DNA from: Streptomyces sp. NBC_00250 | GTDB lineage: Bacteria > Actinomycetota > Actinomycetes > Streptomycetales > Streptomycetaceae | Assembly: GCF_036192275.1 (NCBI RefSeq) | Contig: NZ_CP108088.1 | Location: forward strand, 4,093,501-4,157,500 | Reading direction: 5' to 3' | Length of the DNA: 64,000 nt | In this document: one piece after another, positions 21,828-31,274 of the stretch | Layout: every line of letters starts with the position of its first letter | How positions within the stretch are numbered: the stretch's first letter is position 1 | The notes under the pieces: model-generated | Seen by the model: only the letters and a program-made list of their open reading frames with translations | What the model was told of the DNA's origin: nothing | Database searches by the model: none | Program-made: the position numbers and the translations under genes

Positions 21828-23960
21828 ATGGCATCGGGGGAAACGCGGCTCACCATGCTCGGGCACTACCAAGTGGCCGAGCTGCTGGGAGCCGGCGGAA
21901 TGGGCGAGGTGTATCTCGCCCACTCGCCGTCCGGGCGGGCGGTCGCCGTGAAGGTGATCCGTGAGGACCTGGCGGCGAAGCCCGGCTTCCGCGAGAGGTT
22001 CGCCCGCGAGGTCCAGGCGGCCCGGCAGGTGAGCGGCGCGTTCACGGCGCCGGTCCTCGACGCGGACACGGACGGCCCCACCCCGTGGATGGCCACCCAG
22101 TACGTCGACGGCCCGACACTCGCCGACGTGGTGAACGACCGGGGGCCCCTGCCGGCCGACGAGGTCTGGCGGCTGGCGTCAGGCCTCTGCGAGGCGCTGC
22201 GCGACATCCACCGCGCGGGCCTGGTCCACCGGGACCTCAAGCCCGGGAACATCCTGCTGGCCGAGGACGGGCCACGGGTCATCGACTTCGGCATCTCACG
22301 GGTCGTGGACGCGACCGCCCTCACCGAGAGCGGCCAGATTCTCGGAACGCCCCTCTTCATGGCGCCCGAACAGTTCCGAACCCCCCGCGACACGGGCCCA
22401 GCCGCCGACGTCTTCGCCCTCGGCTCCGTCCTCGTCTACGCGGCTACCGGCCACGGCCCGTTCGACGCCGACACCCCGTACGCGATCGCCTGGAACGCCG
22501 TCCACGAGGACCCGAACCTCACAGGCCTCCCCGACTCCCTCCGCCCCGTGGTGGAACCCTGCCTGCACAAGGACCCCGCCGAACGCCCCGACCCCGAATC
22601 GCTCCTGACCCTCCTCTCCTCCCGCCGAGAACGCCGCACCCAGCGCGCCACGGCCCGCGAGGCGGAACTGACCCGCGTACGCCGGACCCGCCTCCGACGC
22701 GGAGCCCTGGCCTTGGGAGCACTGGCGTGCGCGGCGGGGCTGGTGGGGGTGTGGATGTGGTGGCCGGACGCGGACGGAGGCGGAGGGAAGCCGCTCGCCA
22801 CGGCCACCACGCCAAGCCCGACGCCGACGCCGGTACGGATGCCGGGGTGGAAGCCGTGGACGACGCAGCTGCCGTGGAAGAACGACAGGCCGAGCGGCGA
22901 CATGCCCAGCTGCCACTACGAGTTCCCGGCCCTGTGGTGCACCGGCACCGACACGCACGTCGCCCGAGTGGACGCACGTACCGGCAAGGTGGTCTGGCAC
23001 AAGACCGACCCGGAGGGGAGATACGCGTCCGGCATCAGCGTCACCTCCCTGGGCGTCTTCGTCACCGCCTTCACCAACGTCCAAGGCGGGAACAGCCTCA
23101 CCATCCGGAGGTTCGACACGGAATCGGGGAAGCCCGAGGGCGAGCGAACCCTCACCGGTGTCGACGACTGCCGCCTCGACCAGGAAACGCTGTTGTGCGT
23201 ACGGCAGGGAAAGGTCACCGCCCTTCACGCGCTGGACCTGCAACGCGAGTGGACGTCCACCACCCGCTGGGACGAGTTCGCACCCGGCACCCTGCCCGAA
23301 TCGGATACGGGCCGCGTCTACGTGGTCCGAAAGGACGGCAAGGGCAGGGACGAGGAAATCGGCGAGCTGTCGCGGGGCTCCGGTGATGCCCTCTGGAGCC
23401 GTACGCTTCCCCGCGGCGCCCACGTGGTCGGCGTGTCCGGTGACGACGTCTATCTGTCCTCCCCGCAGACGGACCCCACGGTCGCACTCCTGCGGCTCGA
23501 CCGCAGGACCGGAGCCACGAAGTCCGTCGCACTCAGCGGTTCGGAATGGCTGCTCGGCATGGCGGGCGGCACCGCGTTCACCCAGCGCAAGGGCGGGGTC
23601 GTCAGCGCGTACGACATGTCCGCGATGAAGCTCCTGTGGTCGACCACCACACTCCAGAAAGACCTCTCCGCACCCACGGTCGACGGTGACCGCGTCCACT
23701 TCACCGCCCTGGACGGCACGGTCATCGGCCTCGACCGTGGAACCGGCGGCGTCCTGTGGCAGCAGCGACCCCCGGCGTACAAGACCACGGCGGCACCTGA
23801 AGTCCCACCAGCCTCCAGAGGCGCCCGCTACGCGACGCACCCCGTCGTCCTCGGCGACATCGTCATCTCCCCCGCCCCCGGGGAACGGATCCGCTCCTTC
23901 CTCGCCCCAGCGACGTCGACCGGTACGAAACCTCCCGCCAAGGGAACTCCCGCCCGCTAG
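21828..23960 (+). CDS. Membrane serine/threonine kinase with PQQ-type propeller (AfsK-like)
   Basis: Residues about 13-265 are a Hanks-type kinase: the Gly loop LLGAGGMGEVY, Lys42, the catalytic loop HRDLKPGN, DFG and the APE-like MAPEQF. One membrane helix (about 287-307, ALGALACAAGLVGVWMWW) leads to an extracytoplasmic half with blade-like repeats (ALWCTGTDTHVARVDARTGK, TVIGLDRGTGGVLW) of the PQQ-binding propeller type. This is the layout of Streptomyces AfsK, a sensor kinase affecting secondary metabolism and growth. The ATG at 21828 is chosen; a GTG 6 nt upstream and ATG 21855 are alternatives. Confidence 0.85.
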   Translation: MASGETRLTMLGHYQVAELLGAGGMGEVYLAHSPSGRAVAVKVIREDLAAKPGFRERFAREVQAARQVSGAFTAPVLDADTDGPTPWMATQYVDGPTLADVVNDRGPLPADEVWRLASGLCEALRDIHRAGLVHRDLKPGNILLAEDGPRVIDFGISRVVDATALTESGQILGTPLFMAPEQFRTPRDTGPAADVFALGSVLVYAATGHGPFDADTPYAIAWNAVHEDPNLTGLPDSLRPVVEPCLHKDPAERPDPESLLTLLSSRRERRTQRATAREAELTRVRRTRLRRGALALGALACAAGLVGVWMWWPDADGGGGKPLATATTPSPTPTPVRMPGWKPWTTQLPWKNDRPSGDMPSCHYEFPALWCTGTDTHVARVDARTGKVVWHKTDPEGRYASGISVTSLGVFVTAFTNVQGGNSLTIRRFDTESGKPEGERTLTGVDDCRLDQETLLCVRQGKVTALHALDLQREWTSTTRWDEFAPGTLPESDTGRVYVVRKDGKGRDEEIGELSRGSGDALWSRTLPRGAHVVGVSGDDVYLSSPQTDPTVALLRLDRRTGATKSVALSGSEWLLGMAGGTAFTQRKGGVVSAYDMSAMKLLWSTTTLQKDLSAPTVDGDRVHFTALDGTVIGLDRGTGGVLWQQRPPAYKTTAAPEVPPASRGARYATHPVVLGDIVISPAPGERIRSFLAPATSTGTKPPAKGTPAR

Positions 23961-23963
23961 GCC

Positions 23964-24140
23964 ATGCCCGGCCCCAGCCTCAACGCCCAGGTCAAGGGCA
24001 CTGGCAAGGCCTACACCGTCGTTGCGGGCGCGGACTCGGGTTGGTCACGCAACCAGGTCGACCGGCTCTACGGCTGGGACAACCCCGGCTGCGACTACGA
24101 GACCGCAACCGAAACCTCGGTCCCGTGGCCCAACGCATGA
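23964..24140 (+). CDS. 58-codon ORF, possible gene remnant
   Basis: An ATG-started frame begins 3 nt after the kinase stop, has G/C-biased third positions and encodes MPGPSLNAQVKGTGKAYTVV...GWDNPGCDYETATETS. The sequence contains a Trp/Cys-rich segment (SGWSRNQVDRLYGWDNPGC) that looks like part of a folded domain, but I cannot assign it. It overlaps the 3' end of the next, convergent gene by 46 bp. It could be a small gene translationally coupled to the kinase or the tail of a decayed gene. Confidence 0.35.
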   Translation: MPGPSLNAQVKGTGKAYTVVAGADSGWSRNQVDRLYGWDNPGCDYETATETSVPWPNA

Positions 24141-25030
24141 TCTGAGGATGGCGCGCAGGCAGTGACGGCGCGACAGTCCGGACAGGTCATGTCCGGGTCG
24201 TGGCTACGGAAGCCACGGTCGCACCCGTCGCAGTTCACGAGCGGCGCGCGTCCGTCGGTCACCGGCGGCGGCGGTACGGCGGCCAGCGGAGGCGGCAGGA
24301 GCGCGGAGAGCCGGAACTCGACGAAGCGGCCCGGGTGGTGGATGGGCACGTGCGCGGGCGGAAGGGCGGCCGTGAGCGTACGGAGCACCTGCTCCGGACT
24401 CGCCGCCCTGGCCAGCCACTCCTCGACACCGGGGGCGAGCCGCAGGACGTCCCGCCAGGAGAGCAGCAGCCGGGAGTCGACGGTCCGAAGCCGAGCGAGA
24501 ATGTCGGCGGCGGGCCCGTGGAGGGCGGACGACTGCGGCCGTACGGGGCGAGGCTCGGGATCCGGTGCGACGACCGGCACGGGCTCCGCCTCCGACTCGG
24601 CCGACTCGGCCTGTACGGCCTCGGGGGCGGGTGTGGCCCGCCGGTTGCGCGCCCCGCACCCGGGCTTGTCGTACGACAGCGTCCGCGTGGCGAACCGCCC
24701 GCCGCCGAGGGCGACCCGCCGCCGCTCGACGTACCCGGCCGCGACGAGCTCGTTGAGGGCCCGCCTGATGGTGATCTCGCCCTCCCGGAACCGAAGGGTG
24801 AGCGTCTTGACGGTGACGTCGGCGCCGTCGGGCAGGGACTGGATGTAGACGCAGAGCCCGATCGCGGCGGCCGAGAGGCACGGGTGCTGGGCGAGGTGGT
24901 TGCCGACGACGGTGAACCGGTCGGTGTGCCGGTGCCGTAGGTGAATGACCCCGGAGCGAGGCGCGTCGAGGGGAATCTCAAAGGGAACGGGGCGCGCGGA
25001 CAGGGCCGCGTTAGACTGCGGGTAAGTCAT
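24095..25030 (-). CDS. Winged-helix DNA-binding protein with C-terminal zinc finger
   Basis: The 311-residue protein has an N-terminal helix-turn-helix region (ADVTVKTLTLRFREGEITIR then RALNELVAAGYVERR, residues about 72-107) as in replication-initiator or GntR-like winged helices. An acidic, Pro-rich linker follows, then an alpha-helical middle and a CDGC...CPDC four-Cys finger near residues 270-290. Similar proteins occur in several copies in Streptomyces genomes, often beside recombination-prone regions (recollection). It faces the 1.1-kb gene-free stretch. DNA binding is likely; the target is unknown. Confidence 0.65.
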   Translation of the reverse strand: MTYPQSNAALSARPVPFEIPLDAPRSGVIHLRHRHTDRFTVVGNHLAQHPCLSAAAIGLCVYIQSLPDGADVTVKTLTLRFREGEITIRRALNELVAAGYVERRRVALGGGRFATRTLSYDKPGCGARNRRATPAPEAVQAESAESEAEPVPVVAPDPEPRPVRPQSSALHGPAADILARLRTVDSRLLLSWRDVLRLAPGVEEWLARAASPEQVLRTLTAALPPAHVPIHHPGRFVEFRLSALLPPPLAAVPPPPVTDGRAPLVNCDGCDRGFRSHDPDMTCPDCRAVTACAPSSDHALGHGTEVSVAVS

Positions 25031-26129
25031 TGGGAAGCGCTACTTCCTGGTTACTAGGCCCTCGTCAGGATTCTGAGTTCTGGCGGGGGCCGACTTGTCA
25101 TATGCCGCTATTGGCGCTGACCGTACCGCACCCCCAACCCCACCTGTCCGCGTTCCGGACACACCTTCACCCGATCGTGTGGCCAGGGGAGTTGGGGAGC
25201 GGGAGGGGTGGGTTGGATAGTTCTCTCCCGTTGATTAAAAGGGCATCGAGCAGGACCGGGGCGTGGCTGGGCACGCCCCGGTCAGAGCGCGCGTCAACCC
25301 AGGAACTACCCAGCGCCTCCCCAGGAGGCGGCAATTGAGCGAGCCGACCTCCGACTTCGGGGCCCAGGCCCTCAGATTGACCCGACCCCCTTGGTGCGGG
25401 TGGGACCGCCCTCTTTCCGAGAGTCGCTCCTTCCGGCGGTGCGGGGGGCGGGGTCACCGCCGGGCCCCGGGCAGTATCCGGGGACGGCGTGCGTCTGCCG
25501 GCCGGTGGGTGGGGGCTTGGCTAGTGGCCGGTGCCGGTGGGTCCCCATCGCGCCAATCGGGGTGCGCGGTTGTTGAATGGGGCAGCTGGGCGGCGCTCAG
25601 CGGCTGAAGGAGTCCCCGGGTCGGGCTTCAGGCCCCGCTGTTCGCTCCCGGTGGGTGGGCGGGGTGGATAACCCTGCATTTCTCCGAGTAACAGGCCCCG
25701 GATTAAGCCCCGAAGGGGGCGAATCGCCCTTATCAGGCGGAGAAACTGCATGAACCCCTCGCCGACAGCGCCCACCACCCACGAACACAGACCAGCGGGG
25801 CCTGAATCCCCACCAACCCGCGACCATAGCCCGCCGAACCGAGCCCAACTGCCCCATTCAACGACAGCGCACCCCCGACCCACCGAACTTCACCCACCGG
25901 CCCCGACCGCGAACCCAGCCCCCACCCACTCACCGGCACAGCCAAGGCGAGCACAACCGATGCCCGGCCTCGCCCCACCCACCGGCCCGAAAAGACGCCC
26001 ACGGCGCCCGGCAACAAACAAAGCCCCCGCGTAGGCCACGCCCCCGGCCGCCCTTTCACACTCGGAAAGAGGGCGGCCGCACCAGAAGCCCATGAGGCAC
26101 CCCAACCCCCAGGACCCGAGCAGCACGCA
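25031..26129. other. 1.1-kb gene-free region
   Basis: Open frames here lack the steady third-position G/C bias of the neighbouring genes and have no convincing starts or ribosome sites. The main structure is the large inverted repeat at 25505-25929. A near-symmetric ggccgccctttc...gaaagagggcggcc hairpin sits around 26049-26079. I saw no tRNA-like cloverleaf. Confidence 0.6.
25505..25929. repeat. Large imperfect inverted repeat (about 180-bp arms)
   Basis: Left arm 25505-25686 and right arm 25738-25929 share aligned blocks in inverse order. They are 25505-25520 with 25914-25929, 25572-25591 with 25843-25862 (19 of 20), 25627-25640 with 25793-25806 (14 of 14) and 25676-25686 with 25738-25749. 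All blocks have a centre near 25712-25717, where a small dyad gggcga-a-tcgccc sits. Indels separate the blocks. Confidence 0.8.
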
Positions 26130-26172
26130 ACGACGGCCTCGCCCTTGTGGTGCTGGAGGGCTAGGCCGTCGT
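26130..26172 (-). terminator. Hairpin downstream of the serine hydrolase gene
   Basis: Arms 26130-26144 and 26158-26172 match at 14 of 15 positions around a 13-nt loop. It lies 82 bp beyond the stop codon of the minus-strand hydrolase gene. Confidence 0.65.
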
Positions 26173-26253
26173 CGGGGGTGTGTCAGCGGATGGCGTTCGG
26201 CAGTGCGGTCTTTGCCGGAAGCGCTACCCGCCGAAGGCGTTCTCGGCCGATGG

Positions 26254-27501
26254 TCACGCTTCCTGGAGCTGGGCCAGGATCCACTTGCCGAGCTCCGGGG
26301 TCATGACGGTGTGGCCTTCGTTGGTGGTGGCGCAGAGGAAGTCGTGGAGGTCGCTGCTCTCGCGGTCGACCTTGGAGTAGAGGGCGGTCTGGTCGTCGAT
26401 GTCCGCCGACGCCACGGCGCTGATGGTGGGGACGAAGGTGGAGGTGTTGTGGGTGAGCTCCGCCGGCTGCTCGTTGACGATCGCGGCCAGCACGGCAGCC
26501 ATGCCGAAGTTGGCGGCGTCTTCCAGGAGAGGCGCCTTGGGGAAGAGGCCGCCAGGAGCCCCGTCGAGTTCGGGGAAGCCGGTGGTGTTGATCGAGATCG
26601 GGGCCTTCCGCGCCTCCGCCATCGTGGCGACGGTCTGCCGTCCCTGGCTCTGGGTGCGGAGCTGGGCGCTCGCCTTCGGTCCGGCGGCGCTCATCGCGAT
26701 CTCGTCGGCGGGGATGTCGTTCCCGACGCCGGTGCCCGTTCCGTTGGCGACACCGAGCAGGCGGGGGCGCTGGGGCCAGTCGCCCACCCGCTGGAGTGCT
26801 TCCAGGAAGTCGGTCCGTTCCTGATCCTGGCCGGCGGCGACGTCGAGGGTGGTCTCGGTGCCGGTTTCGACGTGCCAGCGCAGCATCTGGCGTGCGGCCG
26901 GGCTGTTGACCAGGTCGGAGTAGAGGCTGAGGAGCGGGTTGGTCTTGCCCCAGTGTGCCTTCACGAAGTGGGCGAATGCCTGGACTCCGAGGGGCAGCCA
27001 CGCGCCGCGGTGCGGGGTGTCGTAGGAGAGGTAGGTGGAGGTCTGGTGGTCCTCCCTCTGCCGTTCCATCTTGGCCAGGGCGTAGCGGGTGACCATGCCT
27101 CCCATGCTGAAGCCGCCCACCGTCAGCATGGCGTCGCCTTCGCGGTCGGCGAGCGTCCTGCGGATGCACTCGATCGCGACGTCGGCGTTGTCGAGGATGG
27201 ACGCGGACCGGTCGTCGAAGCCCAGGAGGACGACGTCGAAGCCGCTCTCACGCAGCGTGGAGATGAACGGGTAGTCCCCGTTCTCCAGGCCCTCGTACAG
27301 CGCGTGGCCGTTGCTTCCTCCCATGGCGAAGCCGTCGGCGAGGATCACCGGCCGCCTGACGGCCGTCTGCTCGGATGAGCTGTAGAAGACCCAGGCGGTC
27401 CCGTTGCGGAGCTCCCACTCGGTGTCCCAGGGGTCCGTTGCGGTGGCTGCGGGCTGAGCTCCCGGAAGGGGGCCCCAGATGCTGACGACAGGCTTGGACA
27501 T
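26254..27501 (-). CDS. Alpha/beta-fold serine hydrolase (lipase-like)
   Basis: The 415-residue protein has a nucleophile elbow VGGFSMGGMVTRYALAKM near residue 130 (G-F-S-M-G), typical of lipases and esterases. A likely acid lies in the middle, and a His in ATTNEGHTVMTPEL near the C terminus. PVILADGFAMGGSNGHALYEGL resembles an oxyanion-hole region. No signal peptide is present, so it is probably intracellular. The body is longer than a minimal lipase (about 300 aa) and includes an Asn/Thr-rich insert. It is monocistronic; substrate unknown. Confidence 0.7.
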   Translation of the reverse strand: MSKPVVSIWGPLPGAQPAATATDPWDTEWELRNGTAWVFYSSSEQTAVRRPVILADGFAMGGSNGHALYEGLENGDYPFISTLRESGFDVVLLGFDDRSASILDNADVAIECIRRTLADREGDAMLTVGGFSMGGMVTRYALAKMERQREDHQTSTYLSYDTPHRGAWLPLGVQAFAHFVKAHWGKTNPLLSLYSDLVNSPAARQMLRWHVETGTETTLDVAAGQDQERTDFLEALQRVGDWPQRPRLLGVANGTGTGVGNDIPADEIAMSAAGPKASAQLRTQSQGRQTVATMAEARKAPISINTTGFPELDGAPGGLFPKAPLLEDAANFGMAAVLAAIVNEQPAELTHNTSTFVPTISAVASADIDDQTALYSKVDRESSDLHDFLCATTNEGHTVMTPELGKWILAQLQEA

Positions 27502-27683
27502 GCTTCGACGACTCCTTGGTGTCGCGGCTGGTCATACCGAACACGGATATAGTCTCGGCACTTGGGTCCAAACCGCACCACAATCGAGCAAGATCACTCT
27601 TTCGTGGACGAAACGGCTCTCGGCTTGTGACCAGCACTTTCGCAACAGGCCCCAGTCCCCCTCCCGTCCGGCACCCTGGGGTC

Positions 27684-28124
27684 ATGCGAATCGTCGAGCA
27701 GCTCTGGGACCGTGGCGAGATGCCGTACTGCGACGGGTTCTACCGGGCGGACGGCACCGGCCGTGAGTTGTACGTCGACGGGCCCGGCGCGTACCACCCC
27801 GATGCCGGGCAGCCGATTCCCTTCCGGATCGGGGAGCCGTTCGACGTGGCCGAGGTCGTCGCGGAGTACGGCACCTGCGAGGCGGACGTCTGGTTCGAGA
27901 GCCCGCTGCCCGACGGGTCGGGGTGGGTCCTCGGCGGAGGGGGCGGGATGGGCAACGTCGGTCATCTCGCCCGTCTCGACGGCGACCGCTCCTTGCGGTG
28001 GGTCGCCTTCATGGACCGCTCCAACCCGTTCCTCGGCGTGCGTTACGAGGGCAGCCGGGCCGTCTTCACCAACGACTGGCACAACCTGCTGACCCTCGAC
28101 CTCGCCGACCCCGCCCTCCGCTGA
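27684..28124 (+). CDS. Conserved hypothetical protein
   Basis: This 146-residue acidic soluble protein begins MRIVEQLWDRGEMPYCDGFY. It has no membrane segment or catalytic motif that I recognise; Trp and Gly residues (GWVLGGGGGMGNVGHLAR, RWVAFMDRSNPF) suggest a compact beta fold. CACCCT lies 6 nt before the ATG, a leaderless-like arrangement. It is convergent with the large HSP90-type gene, 18 bp between stops. Confidence 0.6.
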   Translation: MRIVEQLWDRGEMPYCDGFYRADGTGRELYVDGPGAYHPDAGQPIPFRIGEPFDVAEVVAEYGTCEADVWFESPLPDGSGWVLGGGGGMGNVGHLARLDGDRSLRWVAFMDRSNPFLGVRYEGSRAVFTNDWHNLLTLDLADPALR

Positions 28125-28142
28125 CCTCGCCTTCCACCGGCC

Positions 28143-31100
28143 TCAGTCGAACCAGCGGTCCCGGGCCAGTTCCGCCGTCCTCGACGGGTCCTCCAGGAGG
28201 GCCGCCACTTCGAAGCGGCGGGGCCATTGGCCGGCTGCCCAGGCCAGGCCTGCCGCCACGCCTTCCAGGGTGGACGCGTGGACCACGCCGTCCGGGGTGC
28301 GGCGCCAGTCGAGTTCCGTGTCCGCCGCCCGGAGTTCCTCGTGTTCGATGTAGGTCGTGGGGGTCGTCGCGCCCAGGAGGATCCGGACCGACTCCGGCAC
28401 CTCGTGTTCCTCGCCGACCGTCGCCACCTCCGCCTCCACCGCCTCGCTCAGGCGCCTGACCTGGAACAGTTCCGCCAGGTCCGCCGCCCGCGACGGTGCC
28501 ACCGGCAGCAGCGGCACCCCGCCCGCCAGCGGCAGCAGGTCCGGGGCGTCCGCCACCATCGCCTCCGACGCGTCCACCACGACCGCCTCGCCGTCCACCA
28601 CCGCGCGCAGCTCGTCCGGCAGCGTCACCTGCTCCGGGTCCAGGTCCGCCAGGGCCGTGTACAGGGCGTGGAGTTGGGCGTCCGTGACCTCGCGCGACGA
28701 GTCCGCCAGCCGCGTCAGGAGTTCCGCCGCGCCTCCCGGTTCGTCCAGGAGTGCCGCCACCGACGTACGGACGCCCAGCGCCCTCAGGACCTGTTCGTCG
28801 TCGAAGCCCGTCGCGTCGGCGGAGTCGTACAGGCCGATCAACAGCGGGTCCGTGCCCGCCGCTCGCAGGCCCGCCGGGCGGCGGCCGTCCAGGACCGGGT
28901 GGTCGCGGAGCCACCACGCCGTGTACGAGCGGACCGTCTCCGTCGTGCCGTCCGGAAGCAGCACCCGTACGGGCTGGGTCAGTGCGTCCCGCAGCGGCGG
29001 CTGCGCGAGGAGCGCGAGTGCCTGCGGCCAGGCGTCGTCGTCGACCAGGTCCAGGTCCCGTACGGCCACGATCTCCGTCGCCACCGGCGGCACCGGCGAC
29101 TCCGGCAGCCGGTCCAGGACGTCCTCGCACCACACGTCGACCGCGTCCAGGAGTCCGGCGTCGTCCGGCTCCGGGTAGTCGCCCTCGCGGGGTTCGACCT
29201 CGTCCGGGTCGAGGAGCAGGTCGGTGGCGCGGACCAGCGCGAAGGTCGCGAGAACTCCACAGGCTGCCAGCGGCTGTTCGCCCCAGCGGGCGGCCAGTTC
29301 GGCGTCGACGTAGGCCAGTTCGTCCTCGCGCATGACGGCGGCGAACGCCGAGCCGGGCATCACCAGCTCTCCCGCCGGGGAGAGTTCGCCGTCCTCGTCG
29401 GGGAGGGCCAGGGCGCCCAGCCAGGGCTCCTCGCCCGGGTCGAGTTCCGCGTCCCGGACCAGGCCGAGGACCGTCTCGACGAGTTCGTCCGCGTCCAGGG
29501 CGTCCGCGTCCTCGTCCCAGATCTCGCCCGCGTCGAGGGAGGCCGCGACCGCCGCCCGTACCTGCGGGGTCGTCAGGACCGCGCGGGGCGTGGCGGGCAG
29601 GGCTCCCAGCTTCTCCAGGATGGGGTGGGCGGCCTCGGGGTGGGCGACCTTCAGGCCGAGCCGGGTCAGTTCGGCCGGGGTCCGCTCCTGGGGCAGGAGG
29701 ACCTGGCGGGGGCCGATCGCCGTACGGATACGGGCGCCTTCGGCGGTCTCCGCCAGCGGTACCGGGAGGCCCGAGAGGCGGTCGGGGTCGATGCCCGCGA
29801 GGGAGTCGTACAGGCGCCACCACCACGTCGGCGGCCTGTCCACCCCGGCGAGGCGGTCGATCGCCTCGGTGAAGGGGACGCGGCCGACGCCGAGGGTCCG
29901 GAGTTCCGGACGGCGCTCCAGGCCGGCCGGAAGGAGCGTCGGGAACACCTCGGCGAGGACGTCCACCGTGTCCGTGCCCGCGCCTTCCGCGACCTCGGCC
30001 TCGATCGGGCGGAGTGCGGGGAGTTCCTCGGTGGGGGCGGCGGGGGCCAGGAACGCGACCCTCGGCAGCCGGTCCAGGATCGCCTCGCGCAGTGCCCCGT
30101 CGAGGGGGCCCTTGCCGAGCGGGCCGGGGACGAGGTCGAGCGTGGCGGTCGTCACCGGCTGCCACTCGGCGAGGAGTTCGGCGTACGCGTCGGCCGCGCG
30201 CTGCACCAGGAAGTCGGTGAGCCGGCCGGGCGCCGGGTGCCGCCGCGCGGTGTCCAGCGGCAGGGAGGCGATGAGCAGCGCGGGGATGCCGAGGGGCTCG
30301 TCGGTGGGCGTGGGGGCGTGCACGACCGGGGTCGTCCGGGGGTAGCGAGGGGCTCCGTCGGTGTCCACGGGCACGGCCCAGGTGACCGACCAGTGGGGGC
30401 GCAGGCGCTCCTCGACCGGGCGGTCCTTGAGCAGTTCGGCTTCGAGGGGGCCGCCGTGGGAGACGGTCCGCCAGCGGTGGGTGCCGGTGGCGGTGTCCTC
30501 GATGACGACGTATCCCTCGTCATCGGAACGGTGGATGGTTCGTACCCCTTCGGGGGTCTCCACGACGATCTCGGCGAGCCCCGGGAGGGTGAGGAGGAGG
30601 GCGTCGTCGACGGAGGCGAGGAGCCGTTCGGCGAGGTCGCGGGCGGCGGTGTCGCGCAACGGGAGGACGACGACGGTGTCGTAGCCGTCGGGAGCGGTGC
30701 CCTCGGCGGGCAGCGGAAGCCGCAGGAGGGGTACGTGGCCGTCGCGGCGGCGGAGTTCGTCGCCGAGGCCCGGGCTGTACTTGGCGGACTCGGCGGCGAG
30801 TTCGCGGGCCTCCGCGAGGGACCAGCGGACACCGCCGTGGCGGCCGAGGACGGCGGGCTCGTCGGTGACGGCGAGGACGGCGGCGAAGCCGACGCCGAAG
30901 CGGCCGACGGCGCCGTGGGTCTGCTCGCGCTTGGCCGAGGCCCGGAGGGTGGACAGCGACTCGACGCCGGAGGCGTCCAGCGGGGCGCCGGTGTTGGCGG
31001 CGGCGAGGATCGCGGGGCCCTCGTGGTCGGCCGGGTGCAGGGTGAGGCGGAGGCGGCCGGTGACGCCGGCGCGGTGGGCGGCGTCGGCGGCGTTCTGGGC

Positions 31101-31274
31101 GAGTTCGACGACGAGGCGGTCGCGGTAGCCGCCGAGGGCGAGGTCCTCCTCGGCGTTGGCGTCCTCCCGGAACCGGGCGGGGGACGCGCCCCAGGCGTCG
31201 AGCACACCCCGCCGCAGCCGTGCGGTGCCGAAGGGATCGGTTCCGTCGGTCGTCGTCCGGACGCTGACGCTCAC
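28143..31274 (-). CDS. Sacsin/HSP90-type ATP-binding protein
   Basis: The first 150 residues carry the GHKL Bergerat fold: the N box ELAQNAADA, G1 in AANTGAPLD and G2 GRFGVGFAAVL, as in HSP90 and sacsin repeats. The remaining 900 residues are acidic, Leu/Ala rich and lack a known module. The GTG at 31274 (1043 aa) is preferred over 31286 because GGAG lies 6 nt before it. Family members are thought to be chaperone-like; the client is unknown. It is monocistronic, tail-to-tail with the small gene at 27684. Confidence 0.72.
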   Translation of the reverse strand: MSVSVRTTTDGTDPFGTARLRRGVLDAWGASPARFREDANAEEDLALGGYRDRLVVELAQNAADAAHRAGVTGRLRLTLHPADHEGPAILAAANTGAPLDASGVESLSTLRASAKREQTHGAVGRFGVGFAAVLAVTDEPAVLGRHGGVRWSLAEARELAAESAKYSPGLGDELRRRDGHVPLLRLPLPAEGTAPDGYDTVVVLPLRDTAARDLAERLLASVDDALLLTLPGLAEIVVETPEGVRTIHRSDDEGYVVIEDTATGTHRWRTVSHGGPLEAELLKDRPVEERLRPHWSVTWAVPVDTDGAPRYPRTTPVVHAPTPTDEPLGIPALLIASLPLDTARRHPAPGRLTDFLVQRAADAYAELLAEWQPVTTATLDLVPGPLGKGPLDGALREAILDRLPRVAFLAPAAPTEELPALRPIEAEVAEGAGTDTVDVLAEVFPTLLPAGLERRPELRTLGVGRVPFTEAIDRLAGVDRPPTWWWRLYDSLAGIDPDRLSGLPVPLAETAEGARIRTAIGPRQVLLPQERTPAELTRLGLKVAHPEAAHPILEKLGALPATPRAVLTTPQVRAAVAASLDAGEIWDEDADALDADELVETVLGLVRDAELDPGEEPWLGALALPDEDGELSPAGELVMPGSAFAAVMREDELAYVDAELAARWGEQPLAACGVLATFALVRATDLLLDPDEVEPREGDYPEPDDAGLLDAVDVWCEDVLDRLPESPVPPVATEIVAVRDLDLVDDDAWPQALALLAQPPLRDALTQPVRVLLPDGTTETVRSYTAWWLRDHPVLDGRRPAGLRAAGTDPLLIGLYDSADATGFDDEQVLRALGVRTSVAALLDEPGGAAELLTRLADSSREVTDAQLHALYTALADLDPEQVTLPDELRAVVDGEAVVVDASEAMVADAPDLLPLAGGVPLLPVAPSRAADLAELFQVRRLSEAVEAEVATVGEEHEVPESVRILLGATTPTTYIEHEELRAADTELDWRRTPDGVVHASTLEGVAAGLAWAAGQWPRRFEVAALLEDPSRTAELARDRWFD

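Noticed and set aside
25167..25883. Several ORFs over 85 codons in the gene-free region
   Set aside because: They lack steady third-position G/C bias, ribosome sites and recognisable domains; the inverted repeat explains some of their openness.
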